From the NCBI GenBank assembly GCA_902622245.1, contig CACNPC010000009.1, positions 1 to 35,970 on the forward strand: a stretch of 35,970 bases of DNA. Reading direction: 5' to 3'. Position 1 is the stretch's first letter, and the number at the start of each line of letters is the position of its first letter. Origin of the DNA: an uncultured Pelagibacteraceae bacterium (GTDB taxonomy: Bacteria; Pseudomonadota; Alphaproteobacteria; Pelagibacterales; Pelagibacteraceae). The position numbers were made by a program, and so were the translations under genes. The notes under the pieces are model-generated. The model was not told the origin of the DNA. It searched no databases and was given only the letters and a program-made list of their open reading frames with translations. Below, piece after piece: positions 16,083-23,530 of the stretch.

Positions 16083-17455
16083 TGTTTGAAAAAAAACAAA
16101 CCTGGTCGGAATCTATTTTAGTTTACAAGGATATTCGAATGCTAAGAATATTACTTCTTGGCGCAATTAGTGGATTTCCTTGGGTTTTAATTGCCAGCAG
16201 TTTAAGCCTTTGGCTAAAAGAAGAAGGTTTAAGTAGATCAACTATTGGATGGGCAGGTTTAATATTTGGAGTTTATGCCTTTAATTACTTGTGGGCACCA
16301 ATAATTGATAGAATACAAATTCCATTTTTAACAAAAAGATTAGGGCATCGACGCGGTTGGATTGTCCTTATGCAAATTATAATTTTATTTAGTTTAATTG
16401 TTTGGAGTTTTATTAACCCTACAGAAAATCTAGCGTTATTGATTAGTGTTGGATTAGTTATAGCAATTGCTTCGGCTACACAAGATATTACAGTTGATGC
16501 ATTAAGAATTGAACAAATCAATGCTGATGAAGGAAAATCTATGGCAGCAGGTGCAGCTATGGCTGTAGTTGGATGGTGGACCGGATATAAGTTAGGTGGT
16601 GTTATAGCATTGTTTACTGCCGAATTTTTTCAAAACATTGGTATTGAAAATTACTGGCAAACTACTTTTTTAGTTCTTGGCGTTGTAGTAATCCTGATGA
16701 ATATAGGTTTAATGTTTATACACGAGCCTATAACAACAGATAGGCAAAACAAACAAAAAGAAACAGACGAAATAATACAATCAAAACTTGGATCAAATAA
16801 TGTAATAACAAAATTTGTTGCTTATATTACTGGTACAATAGGAGGTCCAATAATTAGTTTCTTCAAAAAAAATGGTTTCTCGATTGCAGTTGGAATCCTT
16901 GGCTTTGTCTTTCTTTTTAAAATTGGAGAAGCCTTTCTTGGAAGAATGTCCATAGTTTTTTATAAAGAGGTTGGATTTTCAAAAGGTGAAATAGCGATAT
17001 ACTCTAAAACTCTAGGCTGGATAACGACAGTTGTATTTACATTATTAGGTGGAATATTTGCTATGAGAGCTGGCACAATAAAAACAATGTTTGTTGCTGG
17101 TGGATTTATGGCAGCAACAAATTTATTATTTGCTGCTCTCGCGTGGTCAGGAAAATCTGAATGGTTGTTTGCTTTAGCAGTTATCGCTGATGATATATCC
17201 GCAGCATTTGCAACTGTTGCTTTCGTAGCCTTTATCTCTCTTTTAGTGGATAGGACTTATACCGCTACACAGTATGCACTTCTAGCTTCAATTGGAACCG
17301 CAGGAAGAACGACACTTGCTTCTTCATCGGGTGCTTTAGTTGATTGGCTAAATGGAGACTGGGGAACCTTTTTTATAATTACTACTTTAATGGTCATCCC
17401 ATCCTTAATTTGTTTATGGTTTATAAGGAATAAAATTAAAATTGGTGCAAAATAG
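16082..17455 (+). CDS. MFS transporter, AmpG-like (muropeptide permease family)
   Basis: Twelve-helix-type permease of 457 residues from the ATG at 16082, which overlaps the trkH stop by one base. A longer reading from 15992 exists but would run 91 bases inside trkH and is unlikely. AmpG/PAT-type features are RMLRILLLGAISGFPWVLI, SLSLWLKEEGLSRSTIGWAG, YLWAPIIDRI, HRRGWIVLMQI, ATQDITVDALRIE and the C-terminal YTATQYALLASIGTAGRT. AmpG imports anhydro-muropeptides for peptidoglycan recycling. The following gene encodes a peptidase that could cut muropeptides, which supports this. Other substrates of the family, such as siderophores or acetyl-CoA, cannot be excluded. Confidence 0.78.
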   Translation: MFEKKQTWSESILVYKDIRMLRILLLGAISGFPWVLIASSLSLWLKEEGLSRSTIGWAGLIFGVYAFNYLWAPIIDRIQIPFLTKRLGHRRGWIVLMQIIILFSLIVWSFINPTENLALLISVGLVIAIASATQDITVDALRIEQINADEGKSMAAGAAMAVVGWWTGYKLGGVIALFTAEFFQNIGIENYWQTTFLVLGVVVILMNIGLMFIHEPITTDRQNKQKETDEIIQSKLGSNNVITKFVAYITGTIGGPIISFFKKNGFSIAVGILGFVFLFKIGEAFLGRMSIVFYKEVGFSKGEIAIYSKTLGWITTVVFTLLGGIFAMRAGTIKTMFVAGGFMAATNLLFAALAWSGKSEWLFALAVIADDISAAFATVAFVAFISLLVDRTYTATQYALLASIGTAGRTTLASSSGALVDWLNGDWGTFFIITTLMVIPSLICLWFIRNKIKIGAK

Positions 17456-18188
17456 TTTTTTTTTAAAAGAGCCTTTTGTCGATATATTAGAGGAACCAAA
17501 GAAGAACTCTAATGTTAGCTCTCAACTTATCTACGGTGAGAGTTTTAAAATAATTAGTAAAAAAAATAATTATTTTAAAATAAAGACTTCATATGACAAA
17601 TATTCAGGCTTTATAAAAAAAATTGATAGCTACGAAAAATTCAATCCAACTCACAAAGTTGGAATTTTAAAAGCTAGAATTTATTTAGGTAATAAAAAAA
17701 AGAAATCAAAAAAGTTTTTACCATTTACGAGCAAAATACAAATTTTAAAAAAGGATCAAAATTTCATTATGTATAAAAAAGATAAATGGCTAAGATCAAA
17801 AGACATATTTCCAATCCAAAAAAAAAATCCTGATTTTGTAAAGATATTTAAAAGTTTTCTAAATTGTAAATATAAATGGGGTGGAAAAACATTCGAAGGA
17901 ATTGATTGTTCAGCTCTATTGCAAATATTTTATAAATTTAATAATAATTTTTTTCCAAGAGACACGATTGATCAAATTAAATTAAAAAAAGGTGTGGGAT
18001 ACAAAAAAAAATTTAAAAAAGGTGATATTATTTTTTGGAAAGGACATGTTGCTATATGCATCAATACAAATGATCTTATCCACGCTTATGGTCCAAAAAA
18101 AAGAGTGATCATAATGCCAATTAAAAAAACGATAAAACTAATTAAAGAAACGGCGAAATTAGATGTAAAGAAAGTAACAAGGATCTGA
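17445..18188 (+). CDS. NlpC/P60-family cysteine peptidase with N-terminal SH3-like region
   Basis: Probable peptidoglycan-peptide endopeptidase cleaving gamma-D-Glu-diaminopimelate bonds. From GTG at 17445 it has 247 residues; a TTG at 17442 is better spaced from the AAGGAA at 17425-17430 and is equally possible. An SH3-like beta region covers roughly 10-125. The catalytic domain follows with Cys155 in GIDCSALLQIFYKF, His201 in KGHVAICI and His213 in LIHAYGPKKRV, the full NlpC/P60 triad pattern. There is no signal peptide or lipobox, so it is likely cytoplasmic, like the YkfC peptidases that trim imported murein peptides. It overlaps the AmpG-like permease gene by 11 bases. Its end lies one base from that of convergent tyrA. 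Confidence 0.83.
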   Translation: MQNSFFLKEPFVDILEEPKKNSNVSSQLIYGESFKIISKKNNYFKIKTSYDKYSGFIKKIDSYEKFNPTHKVGILKARIYLGNKKKKSKKFLPFTSKIQILKKDQNFIMYKKDKWLRSKDIFPIQKKNPDFVKIFKSFLNCKYKWGGKTFEGIDCSALLQIFYKFNNNFFPRDTIDQIKLKKGVGYKKKFKKGDIIFWKGHVAICINTNDLIHAYGPKKRVIIMPIKKTIKLIKETAKLDVKKVTRI

Positions 18189-18189
18189 A

Positions 18190-19083
18190 TTACTCTCGAC
18201 CAAAATCAGGTTTAGAAATATCTTGTTTTTGAGAAATTATTTGTTTTCTTACTACTTTCGAATTGATTAATTTTTTTATTATCTTTGAATTTTCTTTCTT
18301 ACTTATATTCTTCTTAAAATCTTGTAAATTTTTCATAAAAAGATTTATTGCTTTAATCATATTAGTTTTATTCTCGAAAAATATGTCTCTCCACATTATT
18401 TCGTTGGAAGCAGCAATTCTTGAGAAATCTCTTAATCCACCTGCACTAAATTTAATCAAATTTTTATTCTTTTTTTTCTGAAAATCCTGAGCAGTTTTTA
18501 TTAAATTGTAAGCAATCAAGTGAGGTAGATGGCTAGTGACTGAAAAAATTTTATCATGATCATCGGGATTCATAACAATTATTTTAGATCCTAAAGATTT
18601 CCAAAATCTCTCTACTTTTTTTTGTTTTAGAACATTTTTATCTTTTATTATTATGCACCACTTGTTTTTGAACAAATTAGCATTACCATATTTGGGCCCA
18701 CTAACTTCGGATCCTGAGATAGGATGACTCATCACCCAATCAAGATTTTTTGATAATTTTTTTTTTTTTAAAGAAATTAGATTTTTTTTTGTTGAACCAA
18801 CGTCAGTTATAATTGAATTATGATTGAGATTTTTATTTAATGACGAAAAAAATTTAGGATATTCACTCATAGGAGTGCTTAAAATCACAAGATCAATTTT
18901 ATTTAAATTTTTATCTAACCTTGTTAAAAATTTAATTTTTTTGTTAAATTTTTTAATAATAGATCTATATTTTTTAGACTTTTCAAATACAAAAAAATTT
19001 TTAGAAATTTTTTTTTGTATTGAAGCCTTTAATATTGATGAGCCTATTAATCCGCAACCAATAATAAGAATATTATTAAACAT
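18190..19083 (-). CDS. tyrA: Prephenate/arogenate dehydrogenase
   Basis: NAD(P)-dependent dehydrogenase of tyrosine synthesis, acting on prephenate or arogenate. The 297-residue protein opens with the Rossmann motif ILIIGCGLIGSSILKA (5-20). It has VILSTPMSEYPKF, ITDVGSTKKN, the substrate motif MSHPISGSEVSGPKYGNANLF, VTSHLPHLIAYNL and GGLRDFSRIAASN. It overlaps the 3' end of the upstream aminotransferase by 8 bases; that pairing is typical of alphaproteobacterial cyclohexadienyl dehydrogenase. A run of thirteen A (minus strand, 18757-18769) encodes four lysines and is the longest homopolymer noticed in the window. Confidence 0.93.
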   Translation of the reverse strand: MFNNILIIGCGLIGSSILKASIQKKISKNFFVFEKSKKYRSIIKKFNKKIKFLTRLDKNLNKIDLVILSTPMSEYPKFFSSLNKNLNHNSIITDVGSTKKNLISLKKKKLSKNLDWVMSHPISGSEVSGPKYGNANLFKNKWCIIIKDKNVLKQKKVERFWKSLGSKIIVMNPDDHDKIFSVTSHLPHLIAYNLIKTAQDFQKKKNKNLIKFSAGGLRDFSRIAASNEIMWRDIFFENKTNMIKAINLFMKNLQDFKKNISKKENSKIIKKLINSKVVRKQIISQKQDISKPDFGRE

Positions 19084-20158
19084 TTTTAAAAATAGTATTC
19101 ATTCTTTTAAGGAATATTTGGTTTTCTTTTGTGTTGCCAATTGTAAGTCTTAGACAATTTTTTATGCCATATGAATTCATTTCTCTTAGTATAATTCCAT
19201 ATTTCTGTAATTTTTTTAAAGTTGTGTCTGCGGTAAATTTTGCTTTTTTGAAATCTAACAAAAAGAAATTTCCAGATATTTTGTTTGTACCAATATTATA
19301 TTTTAACATCTCATTTTTAATTTTTTTGCACCATTTAAGATTATGTATTACTGACTTTTTAACAAATTTATCATCTTTAAGTGATTCAACAGCACAAATT
19401 TGAGCAAATTTATTTACGTTAAAAGGTGGTTTAATTTTATATAGTTCTTTAATTATAGATTTATCACCATATCCCCAGCCTATCCTTAATGAAGCTAGAC
19501 CATAGATTTTTGAAAATGTTCTTAAAATAAATACATTTTTAGAGTTTTTAAATAACTCAATTCCAGATTTGTAATCTTTATTCTTCATATATTCAAAATA
19601 TGCATCATCAACAACCAATAAAATATTTTTATTTAATCTTCTCCTTAAGTCTAATAGCTCGTTTTTTGTTAAATAAGTGCCTGTTGGATTATTTGGATTT
19701 GCAATAAAAACAATTTTTGTTTTTTTTGATGTCTTTTTAAGAATTTCTTTAACTGAAACTTTAAAATTAATTTCTTTAGCTAATTTTACATTTGCCCCAA
19801 CGATTTTGGAGTATATCCTATACATGAGGAAACTGTACTGAGGAACAACAACTTCATCATTTTCTCTAAGGAACAATTGACAAAGCATTTGAATTACTTC
19901 GTCAGAACCAGAGCCACAAATTATCTTGGATTTATCACAACCATACTTCTTTGATATTTTTTGTGTTAATTCCGAAAATTTACTGTCTGGATATTTTGAT
20001 ATATCAAATTTAGACTTAACAATTTTTTCGACATTTTTACTGACACCTAAAGCAGATTCATTTGCAGATAACTTAATAATATTTTTATTACCAGCCAATA
20101 AGGATTTTCCTGGTTTGTAACTCTGTAATTTTATGTTTTTAAATCTTAGCAATGTCAT
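19076..20158 (-). CDS. hisC: Histidinol-phosphate/aromatic aminotransferase (HisC family)
   Basis: PLP-dependent fold type I aminotransferase of 360 residues. Family markers are SANESALGVS (31-40), YPDSKFSELTQKIS, CGSGSDEVIQML (81-92), IANPNNPTGTYL (152-163), DDAYFEYM (184-191) and the PLP lysine Lys217 in RTFSKIYGLASLRIGWGYG. The family covers histidinol phosphate and aromatic amino acids. Directly before tyrA, it may serve phenylalanine/tyrosine synthesis, histidine synthesis or both. The gene diverges from metX across a 180-base gap. No strong minus-strand promoter could be fixed there; TATAGT near 20175 is a candidate -10. Confidence 0.92.
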   Translation of the reverse strand: MTLLRFKNIKLQSYKPGKSLLAGNKNIIKLSANESALGVSKNVEKIVKSKFDISKYPDSKFSELTQKISKKYGCDKSKIICGSGSDEVIQMLCQLFLRENDEVVVPQYSFLMYRIYSKIVGANVKLAKEINFKVSVKEILKKTSKKTKIVFIANPNNPTGTYLTKNELLDLRRRLNKNILLVVDDAYFEYMKNKDYKSGIELFKNSKNVFILRTFSKIYGLASLRIGWGYGDKSIIKELYKIKPPFNVNKFAQICAVESLKDDKFVKKSVIHNLKWCKKIKNEMLKYNIGTNKISGNFFLLDFKKAKFTADTTLKKLQKYGIILREMNSYGIKNCLRLTIGNTKENQIFLKRMNTIFKNV

Positions 20159-20220
20159 AGTAAATATTTCACTATAAATAGTCTTTTAACTAGATAAAAC
20201 AATAATTAATTGAGCAATAT

Positions 20221-20249
20221 TTGACATATAAATTCCTTTGAAGTAAAAG
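20221..20249 (+). promoter_or_regulatory. Sigma-70 promoter of metX
   Basis: A perfect TTGACA (20221-20226) is followed after 17 bases by TAAAAG (20244-20249). Transcription would begin around 20255, immediately at the 5' strand of the SAM-II aptamer, which leaves almost no unused leader. This tight fit supports both calls. Confidence 0.65.
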
Positions 20250-20253
20250 CTGC

Positions 20254-20304
20254 ATGCGCTGATTTATACTGAATTGCGAGCGCTATAAAAAAACCGCTAA
20301 AATG
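20254..20304 (+). promoter_or_regulatory. SAM-II riboswitch aptamer upstream of metX
   Basis: The conserved SAM-II core is present in order. GCGCTGATTTA (20256-20266) is followed by TTGCGAGCGC (20274-20283), ATAAA, and GCTAAAA (20296-20302). GCGCT (20256-20260) pairs with AGCGC (20279-20283) as P1. The loop after P1 and the GCTAAAA tail make up the H-type pseudoknot that encloses SAM. This class is known from alphaproteobacterial metA, metX and metZ leaders. A run of eight T (20305-20312) follows at once, so binding could favour termination. No Shine-Dalgarno sequence lies in the tail. The target gene metX fits feedback control of methionine synthesis. Confidence 0.9.
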
Positions 20305-20323
20305 TTTTTTTTCTCACAATTCA
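20270..20323 (+). promoter_or_regulatory. Candidate expression platform: alternative helix competing with SAM-II fold
   Basis: TGAATTG (20270-20276) is complementary to CAATTCA (20317-20323), and GAG (20278-20280) to CTC (20313-20315), with one C/A mismatch between. The ten pairs would enclose the 3' half of the aptamer and the U-run in a 32-base loop. The helix takes bases 20279-20280 away from P1, so it and the SAM-bound pseudoknot exclude each other. Which state reads through is inferred, not shown. Confidence 0.55.
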
Positions 20324-20338
20324 ATCAGTACAATTATT

Positions 20339-21472
20339 ATGAATAAGAATATTGATACAAAAAAAATAATTATATCAAATCCCCTTAAATTGGATTGTGG
20401 TAAGGAAATTAATAATTTTCCAATAGCATATGAGACATATGGGGAATTAAACAGTGAAAAAAGTAATGCAATATTAGTTTTCCATGCTTTGACTGGAGAT
20501 CAATATGTTTCTGGAAAAAACCCAATAACTAATAAAGATGGTTGGTGGAATTATGTTGTTGGAGAAAATAAGCCAATTGATACAAATAAATTTTTTGTGA
20601 TTTGTGCAAACGTTATTGGAGGCTGCATGGGATCTTACGGACCTAGCACAATAAATGAGTCCACTGGTAAACAAATAGGAACTGATTTTCCAATTATAAC
20701 TATTAACGACATGGTTAACGCTCAATATGAGCTAATTAAATATTTAGAAATTGAAAAACTTTTTGCTGTAGTAGGTGGTTCAATGGGTGGAATGCAAGTA
20801 CTTCAATTTGTTGCCAATTTTCCAGATAAAGCAAAACTTGCAATACCGATTGCTTGCACATCTAGTCACTCAGCACAAAACATAGCGTTTAATGAATTAG
20901 GAAGACAGGCAATTATGGCTGACAGTAAGTGGGAAAATGGATTTTATAGTAACTACAAATTAAATCCTGACAAAGGGTTAGCGGTAGCAAGAATGGCAGC
21001 ACATATTACTTATCTTTCTGAAAAAGGATTGCAGGAAAAATTTGGAAGAAAATTGCAAGATAGGGATAGTCTAAGATATGGATTTGAGGCAGATTTTCAA
21101 ATTGAGAGTTATCTTAGATACCAAGGATCTGTGTTTGTTGATAGATTTGATGCTAATAGTTATTTATATATAACTCGTGCAATGGATTATTTTGACTTAT
21201 CCAAACAGTACAAAGGAAACTTATCTGATGCATTCAAAGAAACTAAAACAAAATTTTTTGTAATATCATTTACATCAGATTGGTTGTATCCAACATCGGA
21301 GAATAGAGAAATAGTTATAGCACTAAATTCTATTGGTGCAGATGTCGGATTTGTAGAAATAGAATCTGATAAGGGGCATGACTCATTTTTGCTCGATGTT
21401 CCAAGTTTCCTAAAGACACTTGGCGATTATATTAATTCAACCTACAAAGTTATAAATGAAAGAAGAATTTAA
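20339..21472 (+). CDS. metX: Homoserine O-acetyltransferase
   Basis: Activates homoserine with an acyl-CoA for methionine synthesis. The 377-residue alpha/beta hydrolase has [12 protein letters not shown] (48-59), [15 protein letters not shown] (91-105), the nucleophile Ser148 in [13 protein letters not shown], a [10 protein letters not shown] segment with the catalytic Asp, and His347 in [10 protein letters not shown]. In some MetX proteins succinyl-CoA is used, and this cannot be settled by eye. The ATG has no Shine-Dalgarno sequence in front; control seems to lie in the SAM-II leader. It overlaps metW by 17 bases, the usual alphaproteobacterial metXW pair. Acyl-homoserine would next react with a sulfide or thiol donor; that enzyme is not in this window. 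Confidence 0.95.
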   Translation: MNKNIDTKKIIISNPLKLDCGKEINNFPIAYETYGELNSEKSNAILVFHALTGDQYVSGKNPITNKDGWWNYVVGENKPIDTNKFFVICANVIGGCMGSYGPSTINESTGKQIGTDFPIITINDMVNAQYELIKYLEIEKLFAVVGGSMGGMQVLQFVANFPDKAKLAIPIACTSSHSAQNIAFNELGRQAIMADSKWENGFYSNYKLNPDKGLAVARMAAHITYLSEKGLQEKFGRKLQDRDSLRYGFEADFQIESYLRYQGSVFVDRFDANSYLYITRAMDYFDLSKQYKGNLSDAFKETKTKFFVISFTSDWLYPTSENREIVIALNSIGADVGFVEIESDKGHDSFLLDVPSFLKTLGDYINSTYKVINERRI

Positions 21473-22052
21473 CATTATATCTAATTTGATAGAGGAAAAT
21501 ACTAGAGTTCTAGATGTCGGTTGTGGCAATGGAGACTTGATGAAATTTTTACAAGAAAACAAAACTAAAGATATTCGTGGACTAGAAATCTCTAAAGAAA
21601 AAGTTCAAAATTGTTTATCAAAAGGATTAACTGTGATTGAGGGGAATGCTGAAAGCGATTTAAAACAATTTCCTAAATCGTCTTTTGATTATGTTATTTT
21701 AAGCCAAACATTACAAGCTTTTCTTAATCCTGAATTAGTAATTAATGAATTACTAAAAGTAGGAAAAAAAGTAATTGTTACTATACCTAATTTTGGTTAC
21801 TGGAGAGTTAGACTACAATTACTGTTTAAAGGCACAATGCCAGTAACAGAAAATTTACCTCATGAATGGTACAATACACCAAATTTACATATGTGCACAA
21901 TTAAAGATTTTTATAATTTTTGCAGTAGTAAGAATATTAAAATATTTAAATCTATCGCTTTAAAAAAAAGTCGAATTTCAGAAATAAATAAATCAAATTT
22001 AAATTATAAAAATCTTGACTCTCATTTAGGTATATTTTTAATAGAAAGTTAA
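21456..22052 (+). CDS. metW: Methionine biosynthesis protein MetW
   Basis: Methyltransferase-fold protein that accompanies MetX in proteobacteria and is needed for, or stimulates, its activity in several species. The 198-residue protein has the SAM-site motif VLDVGCGNG (18-26), then [12 protein letters not shown] and [18 protein letters not shown], followed by [19 protein letters not shown], which is characteristic of MetW. Translation is coupled to metX by a 17-base overlap, and gloB starts directly at the base after its stop codon. As part of the metX transcript it should share SAM-II control. Confidence 0.94.
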   Translation: MKEEFNIISNLIEENTRVLDVGCGNGDLMKFLQENKTKDIRGLEISKEKVQNCLSKGLTVIEGNAESDLKQFPKSSFDYVILSQTLQAFLNPELVINELLKVGKKVIVTIPNFGYWRVRLQLLFKGTMPVTENLPHEWYNTPNLHMCTIKDFYNFCSSKNIKIFKSIALKKSRISEINKSNLNYKNLDSHLGIFLIES

Positions 22053-22772
22053 ATGAAAGTAGAAATTATTAAGTGTCTGGAAGATAATTTTTCTTACATT
22101 TTAATTAATGAAGCTAATAGAAATTGTTGTGTTGTTGATCCTGGTGAAGCAGATCCAATTATAAATTATTTACAGAAAAATAAATTAAATTTAAAATATA
22201 TATTAAATACACATCATCATCATGATCATGTTGGCGGGAATGAAGAATTAAAAAAAAAATTTAATGCAGAGGTAATAGGTTATATTGGAGATAAAAATAG
22301 AATCCCTCAAATTGATATTTGCTTAAGTGATGGTGAAATTTGGAAGAAGGATATTTTTGAAGCAAAAATATATCATGTCCCTGGTCATACAATAGGTCAT
22401 ATCTGTTTTCATTTTTTTAAAAATAAGTTAATTTTTACAGGAGATACTTTATTCTCTATGGGATGTGGAAGAATTTTTGAAGGGAGTTATGAGCAAATGT
22501 ACAACTCACTACAAGTTTTAAAAAGTTTAGATAAAGATACAAAAATTTATTGTGGACATGAATATACTTTAAAGAATTCTGAATTTTGTTTAGCACAAGA
22601 TTCCAATAACAATGAATTACTAAAAAAAATTAAAGAAATTAAAGAAAAAATTAAACTAGGTAAAACTAGTATGCCATCAACGATTGGTGAGGAACTTAAT
22701 TGTAACATTTTTCTTAAGTCAAACGATCTAGAAAATTTCAAAAAATTGAGGGATTTAAAGGATAATTTCTAA
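22053..22772 (+). CDS. gloB: Hydroxyacylglutathione hydrolase (glyoxalase II)
   Basis: Metallo-beta-lactamase-fold thioesterase that hydrolyses S-lactoylglutathione to lactate and glutathione. It has 239 residues. The metal-binding motif THHHHDHVGG (53-62) is followed by HVPGHTIGHICFHF, FTGDTLFSMGCGRIFEG, IYCGHEYTL and a C-terminal PSTIGEELNCNIFL that matches glyoxalase II (PST...E...NPFLR type). It sits head-to-tail after metW with no gap, so it may be co-transcribed from the SAM-controlled promoter, which is an unexpected regulatory link. Confidence 0.94.
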   Translation: MKVEIIKCLEDNFSYILINEANRNCCVVDPGEADPIINYLQKNKLNLKYILNTHHHHDHVGGNEELKKKFNAEVIGYIGDKNRIPQIDICLSDGEIWKKDIFEAKIYHVPGHTIGHICFHFFKNKLIFTGDTLFSMGCGRIFEGSYEQMYNSLQVLKSLDKDTKIYCGHEYTLKNSEFCLAQDSNNNELLKKIKEIKEKIKLGKTSMPSTIGEELNCNIFLKSNDLENFKKLRDLKDNF

Positions 22773-22782
22773 GTTATTAACC

Positions 22783-22810
22783 TTGACTATGATGCAACCG
22801 AGACTATATT
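22783..22810 (+). promoter_or_regulatory. Sigma-70 promoter of rplU-rpmA-obgE
   Basis: TTGACT (22783-22788) and TATATT (22805-22810) are spaced by 16 bases, each matching consensus at five of six positions. Transcription would start near 22817, about 20 bases before the rplU ATG. This separates the ribosomal-protein run from the met operon. Confidence 0.65.
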
Positions 22811-22836
22811 GCTGACTATAAAAATTAGGGCTAACT

Positions 22837-23238
22837 ATGTCATTCGCGGTAATTCAAACAGGTGGTAAACAGTATAAAGTGAAAGCTGGAGAGATTCTCA
22901 AAGTTGAAAAGCTTGAAGATTCAAAAGAAAATTCAAAAATAGAGTTTAATGAAATATTAGCTTACGGAGATGATAAAAATTTAGAGTTAGGAGAGCCGAC
23001 AATTAGTGGAGCTAAAGTTGAAGCTGAATTAATAAAAAATGGGAAAAATAGAACAGTTCTTATTTTTAAAAAAAGGAGAAGGCAAAATTCGAGAAGAAAA
23101 AATGGTCACAGACAAAAATTTACAATGGTAAGAATAAGTAAAATCTATTCAAAAGATGGTAAAGTTATTTCTGAAGCAGAAAAAAGAAAAGAAATACCAT
23201 CAAAAAAAACAGTTGAAACTAAGGAAGCAGCTAAATAA
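22837..23238 (+). CDS. rplU: Large-subunit ribosomal protein L21 with C-terminal extension
   Basis: L21 begins with the canonical AVIQTGGKQYKVKAGEI (4-20). It carries the RNA-binding FKKRRRQNSRRKNGHRQKFT block at about 77-96. At 133 residues it is about 30 longer than E. coli L21. The extra part (about 106-133) is a charged Lys/Glu-rich tail ending near TKEAAK. Charged tails on L21 occur in other alphaproteobacteria. The gene is followed after 10 bases by rpmA, as in most bacteria. Confidence 0.96.
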   Translation: MSFAVIQTGGKQYKVKAGEILKVEKLEDSKENSKIEFNEILAYGDDKNLELGEPTISGAKVEAELIKNGKNRTVLIFKKRRRQNSRRKNGHRQKFTMVRISKIYSKDGKVISEAEKRKEIPSKKTVETKEAAK

Positions 23239-23248
23239 AAAGTAATTT

Positions 23249-23503
23249 ATGGCAACGAAAAAAGCAGGTGGATCGTCAAGAAACGGAAGAGATAGTGCAG
23301 GTCGTAGACTTGGTGTGAAAAAATATGGTGGCGAGATGGTTGTACCTGGCAACATTATTGTAAGACAAAGGGGAACTAAAATATTTCCTGGAGAAAATGT
23401 TGGCATGGGTAAAGACCATTCGATATTTTCAGTTGTTAAAGGTAAGGTAGAGTTTAAAAAATCAAAATCTGATAGAACTTACGTTTCTGTAAAGCCCAAT
23501 TAA
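23249..23503 (+). CDS. rpmA: Large-subunit ribosomal protein L27
   Basis: Basic 84-residue L27 with the N-terminal tail [20 protein letters not shown] that reaches the peptidyl-transferase centre, followed by LGVKKYGGE and [19 protein letters not shown]. There is no cleavable N-terminal extension of the Firmicutes type. It is the second gene of the rplU-rpmA-obgE run. Confidence 0.97.
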   Translation: MATKKAGGSSRNGRDSAGRRLGVKKYGGEMVVPGNIIVRQRGTKIFPGENVGMGKDHSIFSVVKGKVEFKKSKSDRTYVSVKPN

Positions 23504-23508
23504 TAGAT

Positions 23509-23527
23509 ACAACACTCACATAGTTGT
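23509..23527 (+). repeat. Small inverted repeat in the rpmA-obgE gap
   Basis: ACAAC (23509-23513) and GTTGT (23523-23527) can form a 5-pair hairpin with a 9-base loop ending three bases before the obgE ATG. It could slow initiation or mark an RNA-processing site, but a 5-pair stem in AT-rich DNA may be chance. Confidence 0.25.
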
Positions 23528-23530
23528 TAT

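Noticed and set aside
20305..20338. A second (SAM-V) aptamer in tandem after SAM-II
   Set aside because: Only 26 bases remain between the T-run and the metX ATG, too few, and no second GCTAAAA-type core is seen.
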